This document shows, piece by piece, positions 14,398-22,860 of a stretch of DNA of 36,896 nucleotides (position 1 is its first letter; each line of letters opens with the position of its first letter). The stretch covers positions 1-36,896 of the IMG/VR virus record IMGVR_UViG_3300010373_000092. One strand, given 5' to 3'. Origin of the DNA: a virus. Both the position numbers and the translations under genes were made by a program. The notes beneath the pieces are model-generated. The model ran no database searches. It was not told where the DNA came from and was given only the letters and a program-made list of their open reading frames with translations.

Positions 14398-17046
14398 CTA
14401 TTTCAGCCGGTAGGTCTTGCTGGCCATCTTCGGGAAATCCGGCTTCTTCGGCATCATGCGGTCGGGTACGTCAGCCTGATCGCTCGTCGGCTGTATGGCA
14501 CCGCTCGTCAGGTTGAATCGAACCGGCGTTCCGTCCTTGCCATACAGGGTCGACGTGCCATCGGACACGGCATAACTGCCGTCCGGCAACGAGGTCAGTG
14601 GGTAGGCGTTGGCGGGATAGTCCTTGGGGTCTAGTCCGTGCGCTGCCATCACCTGCGGCCATATGGCGGCCACCGAGTCGCTGAAACGATTGACGTCGCT
14701 GCCCTGCGGAATCAGCACGTCACGCCCGGCATACGTCGTGTGCGGCGCCACGGTGTTGACGGCCTCGTCCCAAACCTTCTGGTTCAGCACTTCGGACTGC
14801 TCGCCCGGTGGGATGCGACCGGCGTAGTAGGCCAGCGCCGCATTGAAGTCCTGTTCGCTCGACTTCTGGTTCGATCCGTAGGCTTGACCGACCTGTGTTT
14901 CCCACAGTTGCCGCAATCCCTTGCTGCCGCCAATCTCCGGCATCGGGATTTTCGTGTGCTTGCCTTCGGCCGCCTTGTCGCCCTTGTCGGGATTCAGGAT
15001 GCGATCGCCGGTCAGGATGATGCTGGCGGCATCCGGCTGTCCCGGAACCCAGTTCTGCGCCAGTTGCCCGGCGACTGCCGTCACCGGATTATTCGGTGCC
15101 AGTTGCCGCATCGCCGCGGCGTAGTGGTCCGGTGTGTCCATCTGCTGGGAAATGATCTGCAGGTACTGCCGCGCCTGCGGGGCCGGCGCCTTGTCCAATA
15201 TCTGACCCAGTTGCAACGCCTCGTCGTTCTGGAACGGCTTGTAAGGCAGGTTGTACTGTTTGGCGATCTGGTCGGCCTGTATCGCGCGCACCTGCAACTT
15301 GCCCACCAGTGCCTGCGGCGAGGAAAAGTCCAGTTGCTGCACATTGATGCCGCCCAACGTGGCAGCGGTCTTGATCTGGTCGTGTTCGCGCTGCAGGTCG
15401 ATGTGCGTGAATGCCTGGCTCAACTGGTTCAGCCGCTGCACGCCCTCGGCATAGCCATCGGTGCCAGGAACCAGCGACTTCTGCCGCGCATCGAGCAGTG
15501 CCTGCTGTTCGGCGTAGGGCAACCCTTTGCCGGCGCCCACGTCCGCGCCGAACTGCTGCCAGCCGACCTGATCGCTGTACATGCGCGTGGCTTCCGATGC
15601 CGGATACAGCGCCATGTAGTCCTGCAGCGACGGCGGGTTCTTGGCGTCCTCGCCGTTCTGCCACGCGCTCATCGTGTCTCGGATGCGCGCCTGCAGCGTC
15701 ATCTTGGCTTCGCTGTTGTCCTTGTGCATCAGCGTCTGCGCGTGCGCAAGCAGCGCCTGCCGCCCCTGCGGCGTCAACGCTTGAAAGTACGGCGGCATGC
15801 CGGCAATGTTCGGCGGCTCGCCCTCCGGCGGCGCGTTGGCGTAGCCGGCCGACTGCGCCATGTGCGAGGCCATCTGCTTGTCCATCGACGCCTTGACATC
15901 GCCCACGGTCATGCCGCCGAGCGCGTTCTGCTGCACGGTAGCCGCCGCATTCTTCGGGTCGTACTGCGCGACCAGCGAGGAAAACGGCATCGCATCCGGC
16001 GCCTTGAGCAGCGCACGCGCGCCGCCAAGGCCGAACTGGTGCGCTGCCAGAATCTCGCCCGGCGTCGGATCGCGACCGAGCGTCTTCTTCAAGCCCGCGA
16101 TGTTGTCGCGGGTGTATTGGATGCCGCCAGCAATCTGCGCAGCCGGGTCTGACGGATTGGCGCCGGGTGGCGCGTACTGTTTCCAGTTGTCATCGGTCTG
16201 CTGGAACAGGCCATAGGCGGAACTGCCGGCCGCATTCTTGATCGTGGGGGAGAACGTGCCGCCGGTTTCGCGACTGACGATGCCGAGCGCGATCTTCGGG
16301 TCGATGCCGGCCGACGCCGCCGCTGCGGCAATCTGTCCCTGCACGCTGCCCTGCGGCAACGGCTGCTCGCCCATCAGCATCGCCGCCGTGCCGCGCGGAT
16401 CACGTTGCACGTCCGACAGCGCCGCGGCTTCGGCAAAGCTGCCGCGCGCCTTCATTTCCATGTTGAAAGCATCCATCGGATGCAACCCGGCGATGCTCTT
16501 GATCGCGTCGACCGTGTCGTTCAGCATCGGTTCGTAGACGGACGGGTCTTGACTCACCAGCGATGCCGACGAATTGATGCGGCCGTCGATGCTGCTGACA
16601 CGCCACGCACGCGTGGTGCCGGTTTCCCAGTTGCGAGATTCGTGGAACAGCGCCAGTTCCATCGTCTTCAACTGCCGCGCCGCCATCTGCTTGACCTGCG
16701 GATTGGTCTGCTGGTCCAACACCTGCTGTGCCCACGGCTTGAACTTCTGTTCCATCATCGTGTCGGTGTAGCCGACACCGCTGGGGCCGACTTTCTGCTT
16801 GACATCATCGCCAATCTTCTCCAGGTCCATTTGCCCCTGGCCGAGATTGTTCATGAGTGTCGTGACATCGTTGGCATGCTGGCGCATGTAGTTGATGCGG
16901 TTGTAGTCCGCCGCCAGTTGCGATCCTTCATGCCCCAATTGCTCGACCGCTTCGCCCACAGCCGGCGTGAAATGCGCGCCCTGCGCATCGGGCGACGCCA
17001 ATGCCGGAGATACGTCGGTTTGCTGGTTGTAGACGAGGCTGGGCAT
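14398..17046 (-). CDS. Internal virion protein with lytic transglycosylase domain (gp16-like)
   Basis: This is an 882-residue protein. Residues about 235-345 form a soluble-lytic-transglycosylase (lysozyme-like) domain: AAAASAGIDPKIALGIVSRE with the catalytic Glu at about 260, then AAGSSAYGLFQQTDDNW, and later GEILAAHQFGLGGARALL. Such virion-borne enzymes open peptidoglycan locally during DNA ejection, as T7 gp16 does. In T7 the domain is at the very N-terminus; here about 230 residues of charged helical sequence precede it. The remaining 530 residues are helical with no recognised enzyme. The ATG shares one base with the preceding gene's stop. It is the only cell-wall-degrading domain I see in the window. 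Confidence 0.8.
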   Translation of the reverse strand: MPSLVYNQQTDVSPALASPDAQGAHFTPAVGEAVEQLGHEGSQLAADYNRINYMRQHANDVTTLMNNLGQGQMDLEKIGDDVKQKVGPSGVGYTDTMMEQKFKPWAQQVLDQQTNPQVKQMAARQLKTMELALFHESRNWETGTTRAWRVSSIDGRINSSASLVSQDPSVYEPMLNDTVDAIKSIAGLHPMDAFNMEMKARGSFAEAAALSDVQRDPRGTAAMLMGEQPLPQGSVQGQIAAAAASAGIDPKIALGIVSRETGGTFSPTIKNAAGSSAYGLFQQTDDNWKQYAPPGANPSDPAAQIAGGIQYTRDNIAGLKKTLGRDPTPGEILAAHQFGLGGARALLKAPDAMPFSSLVAQYDPKNAAATVQQNALGGMTVGDVKASMDKQMASHMAQSAGYANAPPEGEPPNIAGMPPYFQALTPQGRQALLAHAQTLMHKDNSEAKMTLQARIRDTMSAWQNGEDAKNPPSLQDYMALYPASEATRMYSDQVGWQQFGADVGAGKGLPYAEQQALLDARQKSLVPGTDGYAEGVQRLNQLSQAFTHIDLQREHDQIKTAATLGGINVQQLDFSSPQALVGKLQVRAIQADQIAKQYNLPYKPFQNDEALQLGQILDKAPAPQARQYLQIISQQMDTPDHYAAAMRQLAPNNPVTAVAGQLAQNWVPGQPDAASIILTGDRILNPDKGDKAAEGKHTKIPMPEIGGSKGLRQLWETQVGQAYGSNQKSSEQDFNAALAYYAGRIPPGEQSEVLNQKVWDEAVNTVAPHTTYAGRDVLIPQGSDVNRFSDSVAAIWPQVMAAHGLDPKDYPANAYPLTSLPDGSYAVSDGTSTLYGKDGTPVRFNLTSGAIQPTSDQADVPDRMMPKKPDFPKMASKTYRLK

Positions 17047-17570
17047 CAGCCGCCCATCCCGCCGTAACTGCCGTAGTTCAAACTGCGATAGTTGTAGTAA
17101 TTCGACGCGGCGCCCAGCGCGCTCGATGCCGCCCCGTAGTAGCCGGCCGTGATCGCGCTACCGGCATTCATGTCGGCCACCTTGGCCTGATACTCATCAA
17201 GGTTCGCGTTGGCGAGCATGCCATAGGCTTGCGTCTGTCCGCGGTAGCGCGTGTTGAGCGCGTCCACCTCCATGTTTCTTGCGGACTGATCCAGCACTTC
17301 GATATTGGTGCCGGTAAATCCGCCGCCGCCCTCCGCTGCCTGCGCGCGCATGGCGCCCATGCGTTGATCGTTCACGCGCCGTTGCGCCAGTTCATTGGCG
17401 CTCGCTGCGCCAGCCGCCGTGTTGGCGTTGGTCATGTTGACGGTGGCGTTGTAGCGCGCCGCCTGTTCCTGCGACTTGTACGACGCCGCCTGCGCATGGG
17501 ACGCGGAAATAGCACCTGCCGCAGCCACTGCCGCAGAGGCGGCCATCAGGACGATCGGAACAAAGGCCAT
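17046..17570 (-). CDS. Internal virion protein, T7 gp14-like
   Basis: This 174-residue protein starts with a hydrophobic helix (FVPIVLMAASAAVAAAGAIS). Ala/Gln/Asn-rich helical sequence follows (about 30-140), and the C-terminus is Tyr/Gly-rich (NYYNYRSLNYGSYGGMGG). The size, the hydrophobic N-terminus and the position directly before the transglycosylase protein match gp14-type ejection proteins of podoviruses, which are thought to form the outer-membrane part of the ejection channel. Recognition rests on architecture and gene order rather than a strong motif. Confidence 0.65.
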   Translation of the reverse strand: MAFVPIVLMAASAAVAAAGAISASHAQAASYKSQEQAARYNATVNMTNANTAAGAASANELAQRRVNDQRMGAMRAQAAEGGGGFTGTNIEVLDQSARNMEVDALNTRYRGQTQAYGMLANANLDEYQAKVADMNAGSAITAGYYGAASSALGAASNYYNYRSLNYGSYGGMGG

Positions 17571-17571
17571 G

Positions 17572-17997
17572 TCACACCACCTGAGCGTAAAGGTAACAGT
17601 CGTTGCCGTCAGGATCGAATCGGCGCATCAAGCCCTCGCGTTGAAAACCCAGCATATGCGCCCAACGAATCGCCGCAGGAAAGTTGCAAGCGATTGCCGT
17701 GTCGACCCTGCCTTCGTTGTGAAATCGCAGCCAGCGCGTGATCCCGCGCGTGAGAGGCACCATGCACCGTCGCGCGTCACCAGAAACCAGTGCCCACGCA
17801 CGCGCATAATTCTTCCACTGCGGGATGACCCCAACGCAGGCGATGATATCGCCGTGGCTGGTGGCCGTAAACGCTTGCCCGACCGCAGCCAGTGCCTCGC
17901 CATAGCCTTCCTCCCGCACGACACTGTGCAAGCGAATCTGCGCGTTCTGCAGCGTGATGGCCAACAAGTCCTGCGGCTGGAACGTGCGGATTTCCAC
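17572..17997 (-). CDS. GNAT-like phage protein, gp13/DUF2833-type
   Basis: This 141-residue protein starts with GTG at 17997, three bases after the nozzle gene stop. The fold pattern is that of an acetyltransferase-like protein: a strand-helix start (EIRTFQPQDLLAI), central strands (FTATSHGDIIACVGVIP) and a C-terminal HMLGFQREGLMRRF motif. That last motif is the usual GNAT end, in which a residue pair after LGF lies near the substrate. Phage proteins of this type sit between the nozzle and internal-core genes in T7-like genomes and may help core assembly rather than acetylate. I do not see a clear acetyl-CoA pyrophosphate loop (Q/RxxGxG/A), so catalytic activity is doubtful. Confidence 0.7.
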   Translation of the reverse strand: MEIRTFQPQDLLAITLQNAQIRLHSVVREEGYGEALAAVGQAFTATSHGDIIACVGVIPQWKNYARAWALVSGDARRCMVPLTRGITRWLRFHNEGRVDTAIACNFPAAIRWAHMLGFQREGLMRRFDPDGNDCYLYAQVV

Positions 17998-18000
17998 GGG

Positions 18001-20616
18001 TCAATTGTCCGGTTGTTCGTCGATGGTCACGGAAACGGCACAGATGGTAGCAGCAAGCGGCTGCTGGCAGCGAATGATGACGCTGCCATCGGTATCCCAG
18101 TCGCCGTCGAACGTGATGCGCGTGGTCGGGTCATCGGGCAAATTGCCGCTGAAAAGCGGCGGCGGATTGTCGTCCGGCTCGCCGGCCGGGCGCGTCTCGA
18201 TCACCTGCATCTGGTTCAAGTCGCGGCCGATTTCGACACCGAGGGTGTCATTGACGCGAACCGACGCCTGGATAACGCGCCGCGGCTTGCCCATCGCGCT
18301 GCCGGTCGGGTCGCCGCCTTCGGGGCGGAACGACTGCCACACGGACGGGGATTTAAGGCCAATCTGCACAACCGACGCCGGATAGGGCAGCGTGATCGGG
18401 CCGCCGTTGTAGGTCTGGTCCGGTGCCGCGGCACCATCGAGCAGCATCGACACGGTTCCGGTTTCCCACACACCGGGCGGGAAATCGATCACGGTAATCG
18501 ACATACGCCAGTCACCGCTGGCGATAGTGTCAAGGTTTGGCCACGGCGCGATGATAGTAGCCAGCACGTCAGTAGCGGAATTTACTGCCGTGATCTGCGC
18601 ACGCCCGCGCGTGGGCACTGGCACGGTCAGCCCCTTGCCGTTGACGCCGGTCGTGTCCCAGTCGTAGTCGATGTACCGGCCGACGTCGGTAACGGAAAAA
18701 ACGCCACTCCCGGCGGTGAAGGCCACACCTGTGGTTTGTTGCACCGTGGCGCCGCTGCCGGGTGTTAGCGTGGCGGAAATCGTGTTGTCGACCGTCAGGC
18801 CGCAATCGACATAGAACATGTCCTGCTGCCGCGCACCGGGCGCGTTCGCATCGAACGGCAATGCCATTTTTTCCACATTATAAAAATTGACATCAGCCAG
18901 CGGTCGGTTGACGACCATGTACAGGTCGTCAACGCTACCGTCTGCGCTCGGCACCGTGGCGGCACAATGCACGAAGGCATCCCCAGCAAGGTTATGCTCA
19001 TGCCAGCACTTGACCGCCTGTTCGGGATTGAACGTGAAAGCAGCGATATTGCCATTGCCCAGCACGCACCACACGACGTAGTACGGGAACTTGGCCCACG
19101 CCATATCGACGATGCCGCCCTCGGTGATGTGTTCGGCCAACGGCGTCAGATCCGTCGACTGATAGGCATCGGAGGTGAACACATACGAGAACTCGCGCAG
19201 CGCGCGGCCGTTCTGCTGCACGAATATCGTGCTAGTCTGCACGCGGATCGGCGCGATCTGGCGTCCGCCGTAGTTGGAATACGGGTCGATCTGGAAATTG
19301 GTCGGTCCGAACGGATCGGAAATCGACTGCGGGCTGATGACGAACTCGCCCCCCGTGGTGCCGACCAGCAGCGTCTTCTGCGGCGCCAGCCAGTTGATCG
19401 AGTTCAACTGGTCGCTCAATACCTGCGCGGTCAGCGCCGAATCCGTCAGCACCTGCCCGAACTGCAAGTCGGCGAAGTTGGCAAAGTCGCCCGACACGCT
19501 CATCCAGACACGATCGGTGCCGGCAAACACCAGCCGCTGCTTCCAGAACGTAACCAGGCGCGGCCAGCCGGCTGCCGTCGACCACGCGCCCAGCTCCCAG
19601 CGATAGCTTGGAACGGTCGTCAACGCGGCCGGGAATGACCGCAACACGGTGGCAGCCACATGCTGCGCATCGGAAAATGCCGTGATGACCGCCACCCCAT
19701 AGCCGCAATCCTTGTACGTCCACTGCACGCCGCGGCCGTAGTAGTGATTAGCCGTCGCCGGATTCGGCACGACATCCTGCGGACCATCCCACTGGTCGCC
19801 GTCGGTGGTAATGAGCGTGCTGCTGCCCGTCTCGACCCAGTCCAGTACGCCGCCACCGGGGACGGTGCCCGGCGCAACGGACTTCACCTCGTAGGTGTTC
19901 GTGCCACTGCGCTCCTGGTTGCCGACGACAATGCCGCCGCCAGTCGTGCGCTGGCCCGGATACCATTCCTTGAGTTGCGAAAAATCCTGCTGGTGGATAC
20001 GGATGAGGCTGCCGACCATACCTGCGGAAAACACGTCCGCCGTCGACGTGATAGCAATATGCGCGCCAACCGCCGCGCCGCCGGCAATGCTCATGCGCGT
20101 GGTCTGCACGCCGTTGCCGTCCTGCCACGGCCCGTCGACGAAGGCGAGCGGCAGCAGGGTCCAGTTCGATGCGCTGAAAAACGACAGGATTTGCGGCGCG
20201 TACTTCGGGTGCGCCAGGTATAGCTGGTCGACCGATTCGGCAAACGTCAGGGCCGGCGTGCCGTCGCTGTTGTACAGGTCGGCGCCCGCATAGGGCGTTG
20301 GGATCGTGAAAGGCACGCCACCGAACTCGACCAGCGCGCCGTTGAAGTAGAAGCGCGCCGTCAAGTCGTAGAATTCGATGAGATATGATTCGGTGCGCGA
20401 GCGCGAGAAGGGGATGAGCAGGCTCGGCAGCGTGCCGCCGATCTGACCGATCAATCGCGTCCCGCCGCGCTTGACCATCGGCCCCTGCACGGTCGGGATG
20501 AAATTGAGCATCGTCCGACCCGACTTCATGTACTGCGGCAGGTCGAAACGGCCGTCCATCAGTGGCGACAGCTCGCCATCGTTGAAGGACGACCAGGTGG
20601 CCGAGTAGGTGGCCAC
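18001..20616 (-). CDS. Tail nozzle protein (tail tubular protein B, gp12-like)
   Basis: This 871-residue protein starts with GTG at 20616. The N-terminus carries the family signature FNDGELSPLMDGRFDLPQYM at about 10-29, then NFIPTVQGPMVKRGGTRLI at about 38-56, which marks podovirus nozzle proteins. Further blocks typical of the family are the GRALREFSYVF region and the DLTPLAEHITEGGIVDMAWA segment. A Gly/Thr-rich beta C-terminal half is also present. The nozzle forms the distal end of the short tail and holds the fibres in place. Gene order (adaptor before it, gp13-like after it) agrees. Confidence 0.9.
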   Translation of the reverse strand: MATYSATWSSFNDGELSPLMDGRFDLPQYMKSGRTMLNFIPTVQGPMVKRGGTRLIGQIGGTLPSLLIPFSRSRTESYLIEFYDLTARFYFNGALVEFGGVPFTIPTPYAGADLYNSDGTPALTFAESVDQLYLAHPKYAPQILSFFSASNWTLLPLAFVDGPWQDGNGVQTTRMSIAGGAAVGAHIAITSTADVFSAGMVGSLIRIHQQDFSQLKEWYPGQRTTGGGIVVGNQERSGTNTYEVKSVAPGTVPGGGVLDWVETGSSTLITTDGDQWDGPQDVVPNPATANHYYGRGVQWTYKDCGYGVAVITAFSDAQHVAATVLRSFPAALTTVPSYRWELGAWSTAAGWPRLVTFWKQRLVFAGTDRVWMSVSGDFANFADLQFGQVLTDSALTAQVLSDQLNSINWLAPQKTLLVGTTGGEFVISPQSISDPFGPTNFQIDPYSNYGGRQIAPIRVQTSTIFVQQNGRALREFSYVFTSDAYQSTDLTPLAEHITEGGIVDMAWAKFPYYVVWCVLGNGNIAAFTFNPEQAVKCWHEHNLAGDAFVHCAATVPSADGSVDDLYMVVNRPLADVNFYNVEKMALPFDANAPGARQQDMFYVDCGLTVDNTISATLTPGSGATVQQTTGVAFTAGSGVFSVTDVGRYIDYDWDTTGVNGKGLTVPVPTRGRAQITAVNSATDVLATIIAPWPNLDTIASGDWRMSITVIDFPPGVWETGTVSMLLDGAAAPDQTYNGGPITLPYPASVVQIGLKSPSVWQSFRPEGGDPTGSAMGKPRRVIQASVRVNDTLGVEIGRDLNQMQVIETRPAGEPDDNPPPLFSGNLPDDPTTRITFDGDWDTDGSVIIRCQQPLAATICAVSVTIDEQPDN

Positions 20617-20618
20617 GC

Positions 20619-21248
20619 TTAGCTCTGCAACCGGCTTTGGATGAACGTGTCGTCAGGGATCGTCTCGGGCGGCAGTTCCATCGCGTTCGTCATGCGCGCC
20701 TCGCGCAACGACATCTGGTATTCCTGCCCGGCCGACTGCTTCTTCTGCCCCGATCCGGTTAACTGCTCGCACAGTTGCCATGCGATATAGCAGGCCAGGC
20801 ACTCGTTGAACGCGACATCGAACTGCGTGGCATCGATCACACGGCGGGAATACTGGATGCGCAGGGGCGCCGGCACGGACGTGTAGATCGTGCCGCTGAC
20901 GACGCGATACTGCTGCTGCCGCGCAAAGCCATAATCGGCAAGGCTCGCCGCCGGCATGCCGACGAAGATGCTACTGCCGTTGGATACGTCGACCAGCCGC
21001 AGGCGCAGGCAATCCGGCGGCAGCGGGAATGCCGTGGTGTACTCAAATAGCGGTGCGATTGTCGACGCCGGCAATTCGGCGTAGGTGAGATTGAATCCCC
21101 AGAAGTAGACCCGCTGCAACTTGTCGCGCAGCATGGGGTAGGCCCGATTGAGTGCGGCCGCCTTCGGCTCGTTGGCCGTTAGCGACAGGATCGTCTGCGC
21201 GCCGAGCTTGATAAGGGCGAGATTGCAGATGTCGATGTCGGATGCCAT
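20619..21248 (-). CDS. Tail adaptor (tail tubular protein A, gp11-like)
   Basis: This is a 209-residue protein. The start DIDICNLALIKLGAQTILSL, followed by AALNRAYPMLRDKLQRVYFWGF, is characteristic of podovirus adaptor proteins that ring the portal and connect it to the nozzle. The central part has LPPDCLRLRLVDV and QYSRRVIDATQFD, also typical. The gene ends two bases before the nozzle gene, the standard order for this pair. The ATG is at 21248 and no other start is needed. Confidence 0.88.
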   Translation of the reverse strand: MASDIDICNLALIKLGAQTILSLTANEPKAAALNRAYPMLRDKLQRVYFWGFNLTYAELPASTIAPLFEYTTAFPLPPDCLRLRLVDVSNGSSIFVGMPAASLADYGFARQQQYRVVSGTIYTSVPAPLRIQYSRRVIDATQFDVAFNECLACYIAWQLCEQLTGSGQKKQSAGQEYQMSLREARMTNAMELPPETIPDDTFIQSRLQS

Positions 21249-21257
21249 TGCGGCATA

Positions 21258-21905
21258 TTACGCGAAACGCTTATATTTGACAGCCACATTATCCCAGATG
21301 TACCGGAACGACTGGCCGGCCGTGGCCGTCGTTGGCAACGCCAGTGCACCCGTGGCGCTAAAGTTTGCACCGTGCACCACGGTGGTTGACGCCACGATGA
21401 ACGTCACGACTAATTCCCATCCGGAGGACAGATCACCATCAGTAGCGCCGATCGTCGTCGTGGCAATCGTTCCGGCATTGTCTGATGTGACAAAAATCAC
21501 CGATGGAAGACCAAGTCCGGCAGTAAATGTTCCGCCCAGCGTGTGATCGAGCGTGACCAGCGCGGGGTTGCCATAGAGATTGGCCACTGCGTCAGAAACA
21601 TTTGTCGTAGTTGCCAATGAAGCGACATCGGACAAGTCAGTCGAGGCCAACTGCCCCACTGTGATCGCGGCGCCGCTGGTAGATTGCTGCAAGACTTGGC
21701 TCGTACCGCCCGTGCCGGACAGGTCGGCGTTCGTGCCGCCGTAGGCCAACCCGATCTTCGTGCCATGCCATGTGCCGGTCGTGATCGTTCCAACCGTGAT
21801 GATGTTGGTCGAGCCACTGTCCAGCGCAATCGTGCCGGTCGCGTCGGGGAACGTGAAGGTTCGTGTGACGGTCAGACCGGAGAAATCCAGGTTGGCATTG
21901 GCCAT
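21258..21905 (-). CDS. Fibre-type structural protein encoded in the head region
   Basis: This 215-residue protein contains the tail-fibre-style repeat GTITTGTWHGTKIGLAYGG (about 42-60), followed by NADLSGTGGTSQVLQQSTSG and VGQLASTDLSD. Such segments usually form trimeric beta shafts. The C-terminal half (GATDGDLSSGWELVVTFIV and a YIWDNVAVKYKRFA end) looks like a small globular domain. It lies between the capsid genes and the tail adaptor rather than with the fibres. A head fibre, decoration protein or short side fibre would all fit; the sequence does not decide. Confidence 0.65.
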   Translation of the reverse strand: MANANLDFSGLTVTRTFTFPDATGTIALDSGSTNIITVGTITTGTWHGTKIGLAYGGTNADLSGTGGTSQVLQQSTSGAAITVGQLASTDLSDVASLATTTNVSDAVANLYGNPALVTLDHTLGGTFTAGLGLPSVIFVTSDNAGTIATTTIGATDGDLSSGWELVVTFIVASTTVVHGANFSATGALALPTTATAGQSFRYIWDNVAVKYKRFA

Positions 21906-21906
21906 G

Positions 21907-22119
21907 TCAGAACTCCACTACGACGGGAACCGTCACTGGGGTGAATGTTACCGTGGACTCACCAAGAAAAGTAAGCACCCCGGAAGGATTCGTATCGGTC
22001 CCGCTGCCGCCATAGATGGTAGGGCCAGGGCTGCCGATGAAAATCGACTGCCCCGGCGTTCCTATCTGGACGATGTTGTTCGGGTCCGTGCTGACGTAAA
22101 GCGTGTGGCGGCGCCCCAT
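21907..22119 (-). CDS. Small structural-region protein, 70 aa
   Basis: This is a beta-rich, Gly/Pro/Thr-containing protein (QIGTPGQSIFIGSPGPTIYG) ending in TVTFTPVTVPVVVEF, without charged helices. It is embedded in the tight late operon, one base before the 21905 start. It could be a minor decoration or attachment protein. The family is not recognised. Confidence 0.6.
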   Translation of the reverse strand: MGRRHTLYVSTDPNNIVQIGTPGQSIFIGSPGPTIYGGSGTDTNPSGVLTFLGESTVTFTPVTVPVVVEF

Positions 22120-22125
22120 GGCAAC

Positions 22126-22335
22126 TTAGGCCGGTGGGCCAAACCCGGTGAACGAGTCGGTCAGGACGAAGTCGTGCAGGTTTTCGATACAGCGGATCAA
22201 CTGGTTGCGCGTCAAGACCGTGGACTGGTTGTACACCAGTTCCACGTCCGAACCCACCAGCGTACCGCTGTTCGTCACCGTGACGTTGTACGGATTGTCG
22301 TCCTGGATGTTGATGCCCGCTGTCTGGTTCGCCAT
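22126..22335 (-). CDS. Small structural-region protein, 69 aa
   Basis: An AAGGAG box five bases before the ATG at 22335 gives a strong ribosome site that overlaps the stop of the previous gene. The protein has a beta-type first half (GINIQDDNPYNVTVTNSGT) and a helical second half (RNQLIRCIENLHDFVLTDS). The product is unknown; position suggests a minor virion protein. Confidence 0.65.
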   Translation of the reverse strand: MANQTAGINIQDDNPYNVTVTNSGTLVGSDVELVYNQSTVLTRNQLIRCIENLHDFVLTDSFTGFGPPA

Positions 22336-22344
22336 GACGACTCC

Positions 22345-22857
22345 TTAGCGGCTGAACTCATAACGCATGTACAGCGTGCCGGCCACCGTGGCGCCGGTCG
22401 TGGACACCGCGACGAGGTCATACCACTGCAGCGGGTCGCTAGATGCGCCGAGCAACTGCCAAACCCGCTGACCGCCGGTCGTCAGCGCCAGGTTGGTGAA
22501 CCGCTTGTTGGCCGGCGCCACCGCGCTGGAGCAGTCGATCGAGGTCGCAAACAGGTGCTCTGCCGCGGACGAGTAGTGCGCGCCCGCGTTGGGATACCAG
22601 ACGCCGAGCGACAGCGCACCCGCCGTCAGGGCGGTGGAACCGAACTCCACGATCTGCGGGATGTCAGACGAGAAGATACGGCAGAACCGGTATTGCGAAC
22701 CAGCCAGGTCCGTGCCAACCACCGGGATTCCGCAGGTGGCGATCTTGGTGTAGACGTAGGACAGGTCCTCGCCGGTCGGGTTGAAGTTGGCAGCCGGGTA
22801 TGCACCGTAGGGTCCGGTGAGCAGGGTGCCGAGGTTGTTGTTGATCGCAGCTGCCAT
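22345..22857 (-). CDS. Structural protein downstream of the capsid gene, possible decoration protein
   Basis: This 170-residue protein, with start at 22857, follows the major capsid stop by three bases. It is neutral, rich in Ala, Gly, Thr and aromatic residues, with likely beta strands (QIVEFGSTALTAGALSLGVWY and the terminal TVAGTLYMRYEFSR). Three central cysteines are present. Head decoration or stabilisation proteins commonly occupy this place, but no diagnostic motif was seen. Confidence 0.6.
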   Translation of the reverse strand: MAAAINNNLGTLLTGPYGAYPAANFNPTGEDLSYVYTKIATCGIPVVGTDLAGSQYRFCRIFSSDIPQIVEFGSTALTAGALSLGVWYPNAGAHYSSAAEHLFATSIDCSSAVAPANKRFTNLALTTGGQRVWQLLGASSDPLQWYDLVAVSTTGATVAGTLYMRYEFSR

Positions 22858-22860
22858 GGC

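Noticed and set aside
14638-16152. 504-codon plus-strand frame opposite the transglycosylase gene
   Set aside because: The opposite strand encodes a recognisable enzyme, and this frame gives Arg/Leu/Val-rich sequence without motifs.
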